Positions 33,629-42,145 of a DNA stretch of 64,000 nucleotides are shown one piece after another. The translations under genes and the position numbers were made by a program. The stretch spans positions 124,001 to 188,000 of the forward strand of contig MWCA01000001.1 of the NCBI GenBank assembly GCA_002069785.1, written 5' to 3'. Under the pieces are notes generated by a model, which worked only from the letters and a program-made list of their open reading frames with translations, was not told the DNA's origin and did not search any database. Source of the stretch: Lentisphaerae bacterium ADurb.Bin242 (GTDB lineage Bacteria; Verrucomicrobiota; Lentisphaeria; Victivallales; UBA1829). Position 1 is the first letter of the stretch; each line of letters starts with the position of its first letter.

Positions 33629-34498
33629 TCAGCGCTTGAACAAACGGGCGTAGATTCCGGCGGGGAGCCGGCGGGCGGAATCCGCCTCAGGGATGACCAT
33701 TTCCCCGGATTCGAGAAGGGCGGCGTCCTCCGGAAAGACTTCCGCGAGACAGCGTCCGAGCGAGAGCGGGGAGAATCCCTGCGAGTGGCAACTCAGGAGA
33801 ATGAAATAAGGCTGGGAGGTGTCGAGAATCCGGCGGCAGCTTTCCAGCATGGAACGGATGCTGTCCTCGATCTTCCAGACCTGTCCCTGGGCGCCGCGTC
33901 CGAAGCTGGGCGGGTCCAGGACGATTCCGTTGTAAAGGGCGCCCCGGCGCTGTTCCCGGGCGACGAACTTCATGGCGTCGTCGCAGATCCAGCGGATGCG
34001 CCCTTCGGTTTCCGGACAGAGCGACTGATTCTTCTTGGCCCACTCGATGATGCCGTTGGAGGCGTCCAGATGACAGGTTTCCGCGCCCGCGGACGCCATG
34101 GCGAGGGTGGCCCCTCCGGAGTAGGCGAACAGGTTCAGGGTCTTCCGGCGGGGCTCCATCTGCCGCAGACAGTCCCGCAGCCACTCCCAGTTGACCGCCT
34201 GTTCCGCAAAAAAACCGAGGTGTCCGAAGTGGGTCGGTTTGACATGGAGGGAAAGCCCGCCCCAGGAGAGGGTCCATTCCCGCGGAGGCTGTTTGTTTTT
34301 CCAGTTCCAGACGCCGCCTCCGCCGCCGGATTCGCGTTTGAACTCAGCGTCGGCCTTGTTCCATTCGCTCTCCGGGAGGGAGGGCTGCCAGAAGGCGTTG
34401 AGGGCGGGACGGATCACCCGGTAATCGCCGGCTTGTTCGAGTCGTCTGCCGCCGCCCGAATCGAGCAGGAAGTAGGGCTTCGGGGAAGGATTTTTCAT
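33629..34498 (-). CDS. RlmI/RlmK-like class I SAM methyltransferase
   Basis: 289 residues. The SAM site is NLFAYSGGATLAMASAGA near residue 122 with DASNGIIEWAKKN after it, and the catalytic LDPPSFGRGAQGQVWK near 193. This belongs to the family that methylates 23S rRNA or similar substrates; the N-terminal PUA-type domain of full RlmI is missing or replaced by ~75 residues. Its ATG overlaps the nagA-like stop as ATGA. Its 3' end is duplicated at 31881-31977. Confidence 0.88.
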   Translation of the reverse strand: MKNPSPKPYFLLDSGGGRRLEQAGDYRVIRPALNAFWQPSLPESEWNKADAEFKRESGGGGGVWNWKNKQPPREWTLSWGGLSLHVKPTHFGHLGFFAEQAVNWEWLRDCLRQMEPRRKTLNLFAYSGGATLAMASAGAETCHLDASNGIIEWAKKNQSLCPETEGRIRWICDDAMKFVAREQRRGALYNGIVLDPPSFGRGAQGQVWKIEDSIRSMLESCRRILDTSQPYFILLSCHSQGFSPLSLGRCLAEVFPEDAALLESGEMVIPEADSARRLPAGIYARLFKR

Positions 34499-35664
34499 TG
34501 AGGCTCTGCCGCCTTGTAGACCATGATTCCGTTGGAAATGGTCATGCTGACCTGATTGGTCGCGGAATCGAAAAAGGTGATGTCGGCGCGTTTTCCGGGA
34601 GAAAGCTCGCCGCGCGTGATCAGTCCCAGGTCCAGTGCCGGATTGCTGGTGAAACAGGCGGCGGCCAGATTGCCCGGCATGCGGGAATAGGTCCGCAGGT
34701 GTATCCAGCCGGTATCCAGCGTCATGGCGGTGCCGGCCATGATTCCTCCCGCGGTGTATATCTTGCCGTCCCGGGAAAAGAGGTTCGGATTCTGCCCTTC
34801 CTCGAACTGGATGGAGTTGCTGACTCCGATCACCTTGTCATTCGGCTTGATCCGTGCGGTGATGTCGACGATCCGGGGTTCCAGATGGGCGCCGTCGAGG
34901 ATGACTTCCACGGAAACGTCGTTGCGGGAGAGGACCACGTCCGTGATGCTGGAGATGCGGTGGTGGAAGGGAGGAAAGCCGTTGAACAAGTGGGTGCAGC
35001 GTCTTGCACCGGCGTCGATCGCCCGCAAGGCATCCTCGGCGTTCGCCAGGGTGTGTCCCATGGACGGGATGATTCCGTTGTCGAGCATGATTCCGATCAG
35101 TTTTTCGGAGTTTTCGAGTTCCGGGGCGAACGTGACGATCTTGATTTTGCCGCCGCCGGCGTCGATCAGCTCCTGGAAGTATCCGAAATCGATGTCGACG
35201 CAGGCGTCCGGGTTCTGGGAGCCGCACTTGTGGACGTTGATGAAGGGACCCTCCAGATGAAGTCCGCACGGGACGGCGCCGGGCATGGGCTGTCCCATCA
35301 TTTCCACAAGGCGCGCCACGGTCTTGACCATGGCGCTGCGCGGCATGGAGACCAGGGTGGGAAGAAACGACGTGACGCCGCGCGAAGCCAAATGGGCGCT
35401 CAGGTTTTTCAGGTCCTGTCCGGGCAGTAGGGCCAGTTCGGTGTCGAAGGAGCCGCCTCCGTGGATATGACTGTCGATCAGGCCGGGAATCGCGTAAGAG
35501 TCGGTAACGTCAATGACCTCCAGACCGGGTTCGTCCAGCGAGAAAGCCGACGCTCCCCCGATGCCGATGATTTTGGACTCTTCGCAGAGGATTCCCGCGT
35601 TCGGAATATTCACGTGCGGAGTCAGGCAATAATCCGCCAGATACAGTTTTCTGTTTTTCCCCAT
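34495..35664 (-). CDS. N-acetylglucosamine-6-phosphate deacetylase-like protein (catalytic Asp replaced)
   Basis: 389 residues with the amidohydrolase fold of NagA: metal motif DSHIHGG near residue 64, GLHLEGPFIN near 134, GHTLANAEDAL near 203, CTHLFNGFPPFHHR near 223 and DGAHLEP near 258. The late strand that in NagA reads T/S-D-A here reads VSNS, so residue 283 is Asn where the catalytic Asp is expected. NagA frees glucosamine-6-phosphate from GlcNAc-6-phosphate. With the substitution, activity may be reduced or the substrate different. Preceded by its own promoter. Confidence 0.85.
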   Translation of the reverse strand: MGKNRKLYLADYCLTPHVNIPNAGILCEESKIIGIGGASAFSLDEPGLEVIDVTDSYAIPGLIDSHIHGGGSFDTELALLPGQDLKNLSAHLASRGVTSFLPTLVSMPRSAMVKTVARLVEMMGQPMPGAVPCGLHLEGPFINVHKCGSQNPDACVDIDFGYFQELIDAGGGKIKIVTFAPELENSEKLIGIMLDNGIIPSMGHTLANAEDALRAIDAGARRCTHLFNGFPPFHHRISSITDVVLSRNDVSVEVILDGAHLEPRIVDITARIKPNDKVIGVSNSIQFEEGQNPNLFSRDGKIYTAGGIMAGTAMTLDTGWIHLRTYSRMPGNLAAACFTSNPALDLGLITRGELSPGKRADITFFDSATNQVSMTISNGIMVYKAAEPQ

Positions 35665-35702
35665 GATCCACCTGCCGTTGAAACGATTCTTCAGTCAAAC
35701 GG

Positions 35703-35732
35703 ATAATATGCCGCAAAGATGTCCGATTTCAA
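35703..35732 (-). promoter_or_regulatory. Predicted promoter of the nagA-like and methyltransferase genes
   Basis: On the minus strand TTGAAA (35732-35727), 18 bases, TATTAT (35708-35703). The start would be near 35696, about 30 bases before the ATG. AGGTGG serves as ribosome site. Confidence 0.5.
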
Positions 35733-35864
35733 TAGGGGAACCGGACAAATCCCCGAAATTTATCGTCGGGAACAATCCGGAAACATCCTCCGGAATCCCG
35801 ATTGCGGAAAGGCGGAAAGGTTTGGTTTCAACCCGGCTGCACGGCTGGAAACGTTTCAAAAGTC

Positions 35865-36497
35865 TCAGAGGTTCGGATTTTTCCAGCGGGAGACTTCATA
35901 CGTGTAATAACTGTGCCGGGTGAAGTCGTATTTCTGGAGTTTTTCCGTATGCCCGTCCGCAAAGCCGGTTACGAATCCGGTATGCCGGTCGAAATTCACC
36001 GGCTCGGTGTCCTGCGTGTAATTGTCGTGATCGCAGTCGGTTGTGGAAAACATCTTTGTCGGGCTTTCCTCAATGAGGATGATGCTGGACGCGCCGATTT
36101 TCGAGCGGGAGAACTCCTTGTCGTACCAGGAGCCGAAATTCTTGTTGTTGCGGACATAGACTTCCGCGCAGTTCAGGGAATATGAAAATTCGCGGCGGTC
36201 GTCCTTGGAGCATTTGAAGATTTTTTTCTGGGCGTTGCAGACCATGCGGAGGTTGTTGGTCCAGCCTTCCGTGTCGCCCCAGACCGGATCGCAGACGGCC
36301 GGCGCGTAGCGTCCGTCGTATTGATCGGCATACTGGATCGCCATCAAACCGATCTGTTTGAGGTTTCCGATGCAGTTGCTGCCGGCCGCCATGTCCCGTG
36401 CCTTGCTGAGGGCCGGAAGGAGCAAGCCGGCAAGAATGGCAATGATCGCAGCGACGATCAGCAGTTCCACCAGAGTGAAAACCGGATTGTTTTTCAT
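35865..36497 (-). CDS. Stand-alone prepilin-like protein
   Basis: 210 residues. A short leader MKNNPV, then [29 protein letters not shown], is the N-terminal methylation and cleavage signature. The body has the conserved [18 protein letters not shown] stretch, and near the end [16 protein letters not shown], the H-plus-DG signature of a family abundant in Lentisphaerota and Planctomycetota. Val precedes the cleavage-site Phe. Substrate or surface role is unknown. Its start overlaps the ORF6N gene stop as ATGA, so the two are coupled. Confidence 0.88.
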   Translation of the reverse strand: MKNNPVFTLVELLIVAAIIAILAGLLLPALSKARDMAAGSNCIGNLKQIGLMAIQYADQYDGRYAPAVCDPVWGDTEGWTNNLRMVCNAQKKIFKCSKDDRREFSYSLNCAEVYVRNNKNFGSWYDKEFSRSKIGASSIILIEESPTKMFSTTDCDHDNYTQDTEPVNFDRHTGFVTGFADGHTEKLQKYDFTRHSYYTYEVSRWKNPNL

Positions 36498-37108
36498 GAT
36501 TTCTTTTCAATCCTTTCCCGTGACGATATATGACTTGTTTTGCCTTTTTCTTTGTCCGGCTCGAAGCCGATCTTCTTTTTTTCGGGCTTCGTGAATTCCC
36601 GGGCCGGAGGCAAAGACTTTTCCGCAAAAAGAATCTGACTGATCAAGTGAATGATCTCGTCATGACGCCCATACTTCTTGTCCAGTTCGGCGACCTTGTC
36701 GGCAAGCGCCTTGAGATCAACGGTCATCCGGCGCATGGCGACGAACGCACGGACAACATAAATACTCATTTCCACGGCTCGCGGAGAATTCAGGACATTG
36801 GCCGCCTGGAGCGCACCATGCTCTGTAAATGCATACGGTAGAACAGAGGTGTGTTTCTGTGTTTCGAACCGGTCACAATTTGTGATCAGTTCCTCGAATT
36901 CACTCTTCGTCAGCTGAAATACAAAATCTTTCGGAAAGCGGTCTATATTGCGCTTTACAGCCTGATTGAAAACCCTCGTTTCCACTCCGAACAACTTCGC
37001 AAGATCCAGGGCGAGAATCACTTTTTCGCCTCGAACCGTCAATATGATGTCTTTCAGATGGTCCGGCTGAAGCATTTTATCCATTCCAGAAGATTCTATA
37101 TCTGTCAT
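36494..37108 (-). CDS. ORF6N-domain protein
   Basis: 204 residues. The N-terminal ORF6N domain, a DNA-binding module common in phage antirepressors, has [39 protein letters not shown] and [19 protein letters not shown] short helical region and a Lys/Glu-rich tail follow. Start options are TTG 37123, ATG 37108 or later Met codons; none has a strong ribosome site. It is translationally coupled to the prepilin-like gene, an odd pairing. Remnants of related genes lie just upstream. Confidence 0.85.
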   Translation of the reverse strand: MTDIESSGMDKMLQPDHLKDIILTVRGEKVILALDLAKLFGVETRVFNQAVKRNIDRFPKDFVFQLTKSEFEELITNCDRFETQKHTSVLPYAFTEHGALQAANVLNSPRAVEMSIYVVRAFVAMRRMTVDLKALADKVAELDKKYGRHDEIIHLISQILFAEKSLPPAREFTKPEKKKIGFEPDKEKGKTSHISSRERIEKKS

Positions 37109-37143
37109 TTTAATTGCAACCAATTGGTTATAAGGATGTTCTT

Positions 37144-37345
37144 ACCGATTTGAACTGGTCGCAAATTGTCTAAGCTCCTGATTATTAAGCTGAAACATGA
37201 AATCGGGAAGGAATCGATCCAGATTTCGTTTTACCTGTTCGTTCAAGCGTTTTGTTTCCATTTCGAACAGCTTCGCAATATCCGGTGCGAGGATTACTTT
37301 CTCACCGATTTGAACTGGTCGCAGCTTGCGACCAGTTCATTCAGG
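37144..37345 (-). pseudogene. Decayed ORF6N gene fragments
   Basis: Read on the minus strand, 37303-37150 encodes GEKVILAPDIAKLFEMETK and then VKRNLDRF, PDFMFQL and FATSS, close to the intact ORF6N protein next door, but with no start and an early stop. Just upstream, in another frame, KRLNELVASCDQFKS repeats a further ORF6N piece. A 20-base direct repeat, accgatttgaactggtcgca, marks both junctions (37144-37163 and 37304-37323, 160 bases apart). The remainder of 37346-37484 shows no gene. Confidence 0.7.
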
Positions 37346-37484
37346 CGTTTCACAATCTCCGGAATAATATCATAGTTATGAGGAAAATTCAAGCCGGAAA
37401 CAAAAAAAGTTCCATTCCTGAATTCGTTTTCGGAACAGGAGGCATGAAACTCTTTCCGGATGCAGAACCGATGAAAAAAGAATT

Positions 37485-38486
37485 TCAACAGGCGGCCGAA
37501 TCGGCCAGTTTCTGCAATTCGAGCGCCTGACGCGTCCGTTTCAGGACGACGGCCGTGTTCAGTTCCGGAGCCGCGCCGTCGATGTCCGACAGGAAGCTGT
37601 CCAGATAATTGGGACCGGCATAGGGAGCCGGAAGAATGGTTTGCGGCTCCTTTTCGCCGTTGATGTATGCGGTGATCTTCTTTTCGATGCAGTTGAATTC
37701 GATGATCCCCTTCGTTCCCCAGACGGTGAAACGCCAGTATTGCGGATTCCTGTAGCCGAGGGAATCCGGGACGGCGTAGGAAACGTCGCCGAGGACGCCG
37801 CAGCCGTTGTCCATCTCCAGCATGAACTGGGCGGCGTCGTTGAAGCCGTCGTTGTCCGTGTCGAACGCTTTCCAGGTGCGCGCCGCCAGGAAGCTTTTGA
37901 ATTCCGCTCCGGTCAGCCATGGAATGTAGTCGATGGCGTGGATGGCGATGTCATTAATGGTCCCGCCGTGTTTGCCCGGTTCAAAATACCAGCCCGGACG
38001 AGTGGCCCGGAGCAGGGGATGCTGTCCGCCGAACTGGATCTGCGTGATCTTTCCGAGTCTGCCGGAGCGGACGATCTCCCGCGCCGCGGCAAAGGTGTCG
38101 CCGGTGCGGAGGTCCAGCATGCAGCCGACTTTGAGGCCGGATGCTGCGGCGAGTTGTTCGATTGCGGCGAGTTCCTCCAGCGAGGTGCAGAGCGGCTTGT
38201 CTGCGACCACGTGTTTTCCCGCGCGGAGCGCCCGGATTGCAAGGGAGCCGCGTTTCGCGTAGTAATCCCCGATGGCGACGATGTCGCACGGCGTTCCGGC
38301 GAGCATGGCGTCGAAGGAAGTATTCGTGATCGCGATGTTCGGATTGGACTTTTTCAGGTTTTCCGCTGTTTGGGCGTCTTCCTCGCAGGCGCCGGCGATC
38401 TCCAGTTTCGGAGAGGAGGCCGCCGCATCGTAGAGACCAAGGATGTGACCGTGTCTGAATCCGGCAAATACGATTTTCTTTTTCAT
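37485..38486 (-). CDS. Gfo/Idh/MocA-family oxidoreductase (first of a pair)
   Basis: 333 residues. The Rossmann N-terminus is atypical in that it begins KIVFAGFRHGHILGLYDAA rather than with the usual GxGxxG. AGKHVVADKPLCTSLEELAA near residue 88 is the family EKP-type motif, and GGTINDIAIHAIDYIPWLTG near 180 carries the catalytic D-x-x-x-H. Such enzymes oxidise or reduce sugars and inositols with NAD(P). It follows the second family member after 16 bases, suggesting one pathway. The substrate is unknown. Confidence 0.88.
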   Translation of the reverse strand: MKKKIVFAGFRHGHILGLYDAAASSPKLEIAGACEEDAQTAENLKKSNPNIAITNTSFDAMLAGTPCDIVAIGDYYAKRGSLAIRALRAGKHVVADKPLCTSLEELAAIEQLAAASGLKVGCMLDLRTGDTFAAAREIVRSGRLGKITQIQFGGQHPLLRATRPGWYFEPGKHGGTINDIAIHAIDYIPWLTGAEFKSFLAARTWKAFDTDNDGFNDAAQFMLEMDNGCGVLGDVSYAVPDSLGYRNPQYWRFTVWGTKGIIEFNCIEKKITAYINGEKEPQTILPAPYAGPNYLDSFLSDIDGAAPELNTAVVLKRTRQALELQKLADSAAC

Positions 38487-38502
38487 GCGTGTTTCCTTGC
38501 GT

Positions 38503-39606
38503 TTATTTTGAACTGTTCTTGATCAGCTGCTGAAGCCGGGCGTTGTATTCGGCGGAATCGATCGGAAGCGTCACGCTTTGTCCTTTGAGGTGGGAAAGAA
38601 GCATGGCGTTGCCGATTTCCAGTCCGCGGATGCCTTCCGCCGCGGGAGCGATCAGGGGAACGCCTTTGAGGATTGCATCGGCGAAGTTTTCGATGATGAT
38701 CCGGTGAATGGAAGGCGGCGTCGGCCCGAACGGGATGTCGGCGGTCCAGACCGGCGGCACGCCGCAGGTCGTCCTGGATTCGTTTCTGAATTTGGAAACC
38801 GGGATTTCGTTCCGGAAGAAGGTCAGCTTTCCGTTTTCCAGCACCAGTTTTCCCTGTTCGCCCGCGATCTCCAGACGGTTGGTTCCGGGAGTCTCTCCGG
38901 TGGAGGCCACAAAGACGGCGGTTTTGCCGTCGGGATATTCCAGGATGGCGGTCACTTCGTCTTCGACCTCGATCCGGTGGTATTTTCCGAAGGTGAGCTG
39001 GGTCGTCACCCGCGAAGGCATTCCGAAAAACCATTGCATCAGGTCCAGCTGGTGGGGACACTGGTTCAGCAGGACGCCCCCTCCTTCGCCGCGCCAGGTG
39101 GCGCGCCATGTTCCCGAATCATAATAGGCCTGGGTGCGGAACCAGTCCGTGATGATCCAGTTGAACCGGAGGATTTTGCCGAGTTCTCCGCTGTCGATCA
39201 GCTGTTTGACTTTGCCGAACATGGGGATCGTGCGGCAGCAGAACATGGCGCTCATGACGAGTTCCGGATGCTCCTGCGCCGCCTTGACCAGCCGTTCGGC
39301 GTCCTGCTTCTCCACGGCGACCGGTTTTTCCACCAGCACGTGAATTCCCCGTTTCACCGCCTCGAGCGCCAGGGGGACGTGGGAATAGTGCGGCGTGGCG
39401 ATGATCACGGCATCCACGTTGGCCTTTTTGAAGAAGACATCCGGGTTCGTGTAAAACTCCGCGCCGGAGTCTTTCCAGCGTTCCAGCGCCGATTTTTTGA
39501 GGTCGCAAAGGGCGGCAAGGGTACAGTTCCCGAGGGTGGACGCATTGTCCGCGTGGCTGCTGCCCATGACCCCGACTCCGAGGATTCCGATTCTGACTTT
39601 CTCCAT
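38503..39606 (-). CDS. Gfo/Idh/MocA-family oxidoreductase (second of a pair)
   Basis: 367 residues with a canonical NAD-binding start (IGILGVGVMGSSHADNA), EKPVAVEKQDAERLV near residue 93 and GGGVLLNQCPHQLDLMQWFFG near 177, where N-Q-x-x-H-x-x-D corresponds to the catalytic set. First gene of the operon, transcribed from the predicted promoter at 39665-39693. The divergent AraC gene is the likely regulator. Probably acts on a host- or diet-derived sugar, by analogy with family neighbours. Confidence 0.92.
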   Translation of the reverse strand: MEKVRIGILGVGVMGSSHADNASTLGNCTLAALCDLKKSALERWKDSGAEFYTNPDVFFKKANVDAVIIATPHYSHVPLALEAVKRGIHVLVEKPVAVEKQDAERLVKAAQEHPELVMSAMFCCRTIPMFGKVKQLIDSGELGKILRFNWIITDWFRTQAYYDSGTWRATWRGEGGGVLLNQCPHQLDLMQWFFGMPSRVTTQLTFGKYHRIEVEDEVTAILEYPDGKTAVFVASTGETPGTNRLEIAGEQGKLVLENGKLTFFRNEIPVSKFRNESRTTCGVPPVWTADIPFGPTPPSIHRIIIENFADAILKGVPLIAPAAEGIRGLEIGNAMLLSHLKGQSVTLPIDSAEYNARLQQLIKNSSK

Positions 39607-39664
39607 AGTGAGATATTCCTGTTTCCGGTTTTTCTGAATTTGCTTTTTTCCCGCGCAACCCTAT

Positions 39665-39693
39665 ATTATATCACAGAAAAATCGTTAAAACAA
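39665..39693 (-). promoter_or_regulatory. Predicted promoter of the dehydrogenase pair
   Basis: On the minus strand TTGTTT (39693-39688), 17 bases, TATAAT (39670-39665). It faces the two dehydrogenase genes and lies in the 113-base divergent gap before the AraC gene at 39720, where an activator site would be expected. Confidence 0.55.
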
Positions 39694-39719
39694 CAACATA
39701 AAGTGTCAATTTTTTAACA

Positions 39720-40649
39720 ATGATATTCACCACACTCACCCGACAGGCCAGGCGGCTGATGCCGTCCGGCGGTTTTTTCCCTCTCCGGACAAACGGATAC
39801 GACTTCGACCTGCCGGACAATATCCTGATTTTTTCGCGCGGCGGACTCTCTCCGGTCGACGGACGCGCGTCGATCCACCACCGGCATCTGCTGAATCTGA
39901 ATCTGGGGGCGCCCTGTTTTCTTCTTCTGAACGGACAGCGTTTCCGGCTCGAAACCGGCAGCTGTTTCCTGATCTATCCGTATGAAAACCATCTTTTCAT
40001 GCACACGGACCCGGGGATTTTCCGTCTGATGATCACTTTTGAAGTCAAACGCGCCGACATCCTGCCGAAACGTCATTCCGCGACTCTCCTCACGCACGAA
40101 ACCCATGAGCTGGCCTCCCGGCTTCTGAAAGCCTATTCCCGCAAGGCCTCTCCCTGGGAGCTGACGCTCCTTCTGACGCTCCTCCTGAACAAGCTCCGGG
40201 AAGAATCCGCCGAAAACAAGCTGCCCGGCGGCAACCTTCTGCCCGATTCGTCCGTCTCCTCCGAGATCGCCAAATACATTCTGGCGCATTTGAACCGGAC
40301 CCTTTCCCTGGAGCGGATCGCCGGGATTTTTCATTTCTCGGTCAGCAGTCTCCGCCGGAAGTTCCTGGCCGAAACCGGGATCACGCCGGGCGAATACATC
40401 GTGCGGAGCCGGATCAGCCGGGCCATGGACGAATTGTCCCGCAATGAGAGATCCATCGGGGAGATCGCCGAATACTGCGGCTACTCTTCCATCCAGGCGT
40501 TCAGCCGTGCCTTCCGGGAGAAGGTCGAGATGACCCCGCTCTCCTATCGCCGCCGCCGGCAGCTGATGAACTCCCCCGCCGGCAAGCCCGGACGCATTTT
40601 CCGGGGGGCTCCCGTCCGTTCCGGAAAACCGGAAGGCTGTTTCACTTGA
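39720..40649 (+). CDS. AraC-family transcriptional regulator
   Basis: 309 residues: an N-terminal cupin-like ligand domain (PCFFLLLNGQRFRLETGSCF) and a C-terminal pair of helix-turn-helix motifs (LERIAGIFHFSVSSLRRKF; IGEIAEYCGYSSIQAFSRAF). Divergent from the dehydrogenase pair and likely its regulator. The ATG at 39720 has no ribosome site; MPSGGFF at 39759, after AGGCGG, is an alternative start. Its end overlaps the convergent FAD gene by 8 bases. Confidence 0.92.
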   Translation: MIFTTLTRQARRLMPSGGFFPLRTNGYDFDLPDNILIFSRGGLSPVDGRASIHHRHLLNLNLGAPCFLLLNGQRFRLETGSCFLIYPYENHLFMHTDPGIFRLMITFEVKRADILPKRHSATLLTHETHELASRLLKAYSRKASPWELTLLLTLLLNKLREESAENKLPGGNLLPDSSVSSEIAKYILAHLNRTLSLERIAGIFHFSVSSLRRKFLAETGITPGEYIVRSRISRAMDELSRNERSIGEIAEYCGYSSIQAFSRAFREKVEMTPLSYRRRRQLMNSPAGKPGRIFRGAPVRSGKPEGCFT

Positions 40650-42006
40650 CGATGGAGCCGCCTTCGGCCAGCGCTCCGCGGACATGTGCCGGAGAAACTT
40701 CCGGGAGGGCGCATTTTTCCCGGACCGCCAATGCGGCGGTGACTCCGGCCGCTTCTCCGCACTGGTTCAGGTTCACCATCACCCGGACCGCGCCGAATGC
40801 CTCCGGGTCCGCGTCGATCATCCGTCCGGCGGCTATGAAGTTGAGTGCGCGGTCGGGGAGCAGGGCGCTCAGCGGGATCTGGTAATAGGGAAGGGATTCG
40901 CCTTCCGGGAGCCACCGGCGCTGTTCGGCCGCTCTGCCTCCCCGGTAGACGGTCTCAAAACCGGAGAGAAACCGGAAAGTGATGCTGTCGTCCTTGTCGC
41001 TGTGAATGTCCACGGGATACGTGCCGTTGGCAATAGCGTCGGGTTTGGGGGCGCGGTTCAGCAGCGCCGACCCGGTGAGCTGCCGAATGGACCGGATGTG
41101 GAGACCGTCGCGGATTCCGATCATGGACGGCAGGGCTTGCAAACTCAATTCTGCTTCCGGAAAATGGTCCCGCAGCAGGGCGTCCAGCGCGCGCACCTGG
41201 CGGCGCGATTCCAGTTCCGCCGCCGTGATGGAACGGGTGTCGATCGTGTTTCCGTGAAGGATCCGGGTTCCCGCGAGCATGTACAATTTCGAACCGTGCG
41301 AATACATTCCCCAGTTGTACCCGCACGGAAGATCGGGATATTTCTCCCGGGATTGTTCGATGAGGTCCCTCAGTGCCGTCGAGGAAAACTCTCCCAGCCT
41401 GTCCCAGTTGATGAAACGCATGCAGGCGGTCGCGGGCTGGGGCGACGGGTGGCGATACATTCCGGTTCCCGCCGAACGGCAGAGGAAACCATCGCCGGTG
41501 GCGTCGATGAAGTAGTCGGCGCGGATGGCGAACCGCTCCCCGCGTCCTTCCAGCACGATTGCCTCGATTTCTCCCGGGGCGCGCATCGCCGCCGAGGAAA
41601 ACGCGGTGTGGAAATAGACCGTGAGATTCGGGGTCTCTCGGACCATTTCGTCCAGTTCCAGCGCCAGGTATTCCGGATTGAGGCGGACCCCGCTCATACT
41701 GTCTTCCGGGTCGCGGAAGTTGGAAACGGCGCCGTATTTTTCCAGCCGTTCGCAGGTCTCATATGTCAGTCCTTTGATGATCTGCTCCTTCTGGTCCGTA
41801 TCGAAAAAGGTATGCCACATTCCGACCAGTCCGAGAGTTGCAACCCCGCCGAACCGGTTCTGGCGTTCCACCAGCACGGTTTTCACGCCCATCCGGGCGG
41901 CGCGGAGTGCAGCGAACACGCCGGTGCAGCTTCCTCCGACGACACACAATTCGGCATTTTCGAATACGGGCACTTTCTCCGCCGGAACATCCATGAATTC
42001 CTTCAT
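40642..42006 (-). CDS. FAD-dependent oxidoreductase
   Basis: 454 residues of the FAD_oxidored type. ELCVVGGSCTGVFAALRAARMG near residue 18 is the dinucleotide fold, FGGVATLGLVGMWHTF follows, and the C-terminal flavin-contact stretch is FIAAGRMIDADPEAFGAVRVM with NQCGEAAGVTAALAV. Such proteins often accompany sugar-degradation loci; the substrate is unknown. The ATG at 42006 has AAGGAG nine bases upstream; an ATG at 42015 would lie directly against it. Divergent from the PocR-AraC gene. Confidence 0.9.
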   Translation of the reverse strand: MKEFMDVPAEKVPVFENAELCVVGGSCTGVFAALRAARMGVKTVLVERQNRFGGVATLGLVGMWHTFFDTDQKEQIIKGLTYETCERLEKYGAVSNFRDPEDSMSGVRLNPEYLALELDEMVRETPNLTVYFHTAFSSAAMRAPGEIEAIVLEGRGERFAIRADYFIDATGDGFLCRSAGTGMYRHPSPQPATACMRFINWDRLGEFSSTALRDLIEQSREKYPDLPCGYNWGMYSHGSKLYMLAGTRILHGNTIDTRSITAAELESRRQVRALDALLRDHFPEAELSLQALPSMIGIRDGLHIRSIRQLTGSALLNRAPKPDAIANGTYPVDIHSDKDDSITFRFLSGFETVYRGGRAAEQRRWLPEGESLPYYQIPLSALLPDRALNFIAAGRMIDADPEAFGAVRVMVNLNQCGEAAGVTAALAVREKCALPEVSPAHVRGALAEGGSIVK

Positions 42007-42050
42007 AATCGTCATCTCCTTCAGAAATGGTTTGCATCTTTCCTGTTTCC

Positions 42051-42118
42051 ATTATACACCGTTTCCGTACATTATTCTTGTCTCCGATGGTTGTTTTATT
42101 GGAAGATCATGCTATATT
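42051..42118. promoter_or_regulatory. Divergent promoters between the FAD oxidoreductase and PocR-AraC genes
   Basis: Plus strand: TTGTTT (42091-42096), 16 bases, TATATT (42113-42118) facing the regulator. Minus strand: a TATAAT box (42056-42051) facing the oxidoreductase without a good -35 box, as expected for a promoter that needs an activator. Confidence 0.5.
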
Positions 42119-42145
42119 CGACATTAAAATTATATTTTTAGGAAT

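Noticed and set aside
37294-37920. 208-codon minus-strand open frame joining antisense-like sequence to an ORF6N tail
   Set aside because: Most of it is an out-of-frame reading of the dehydrogenase gene; only the last ~15 codons have ORF6N similarity and these are treated as a remnant.
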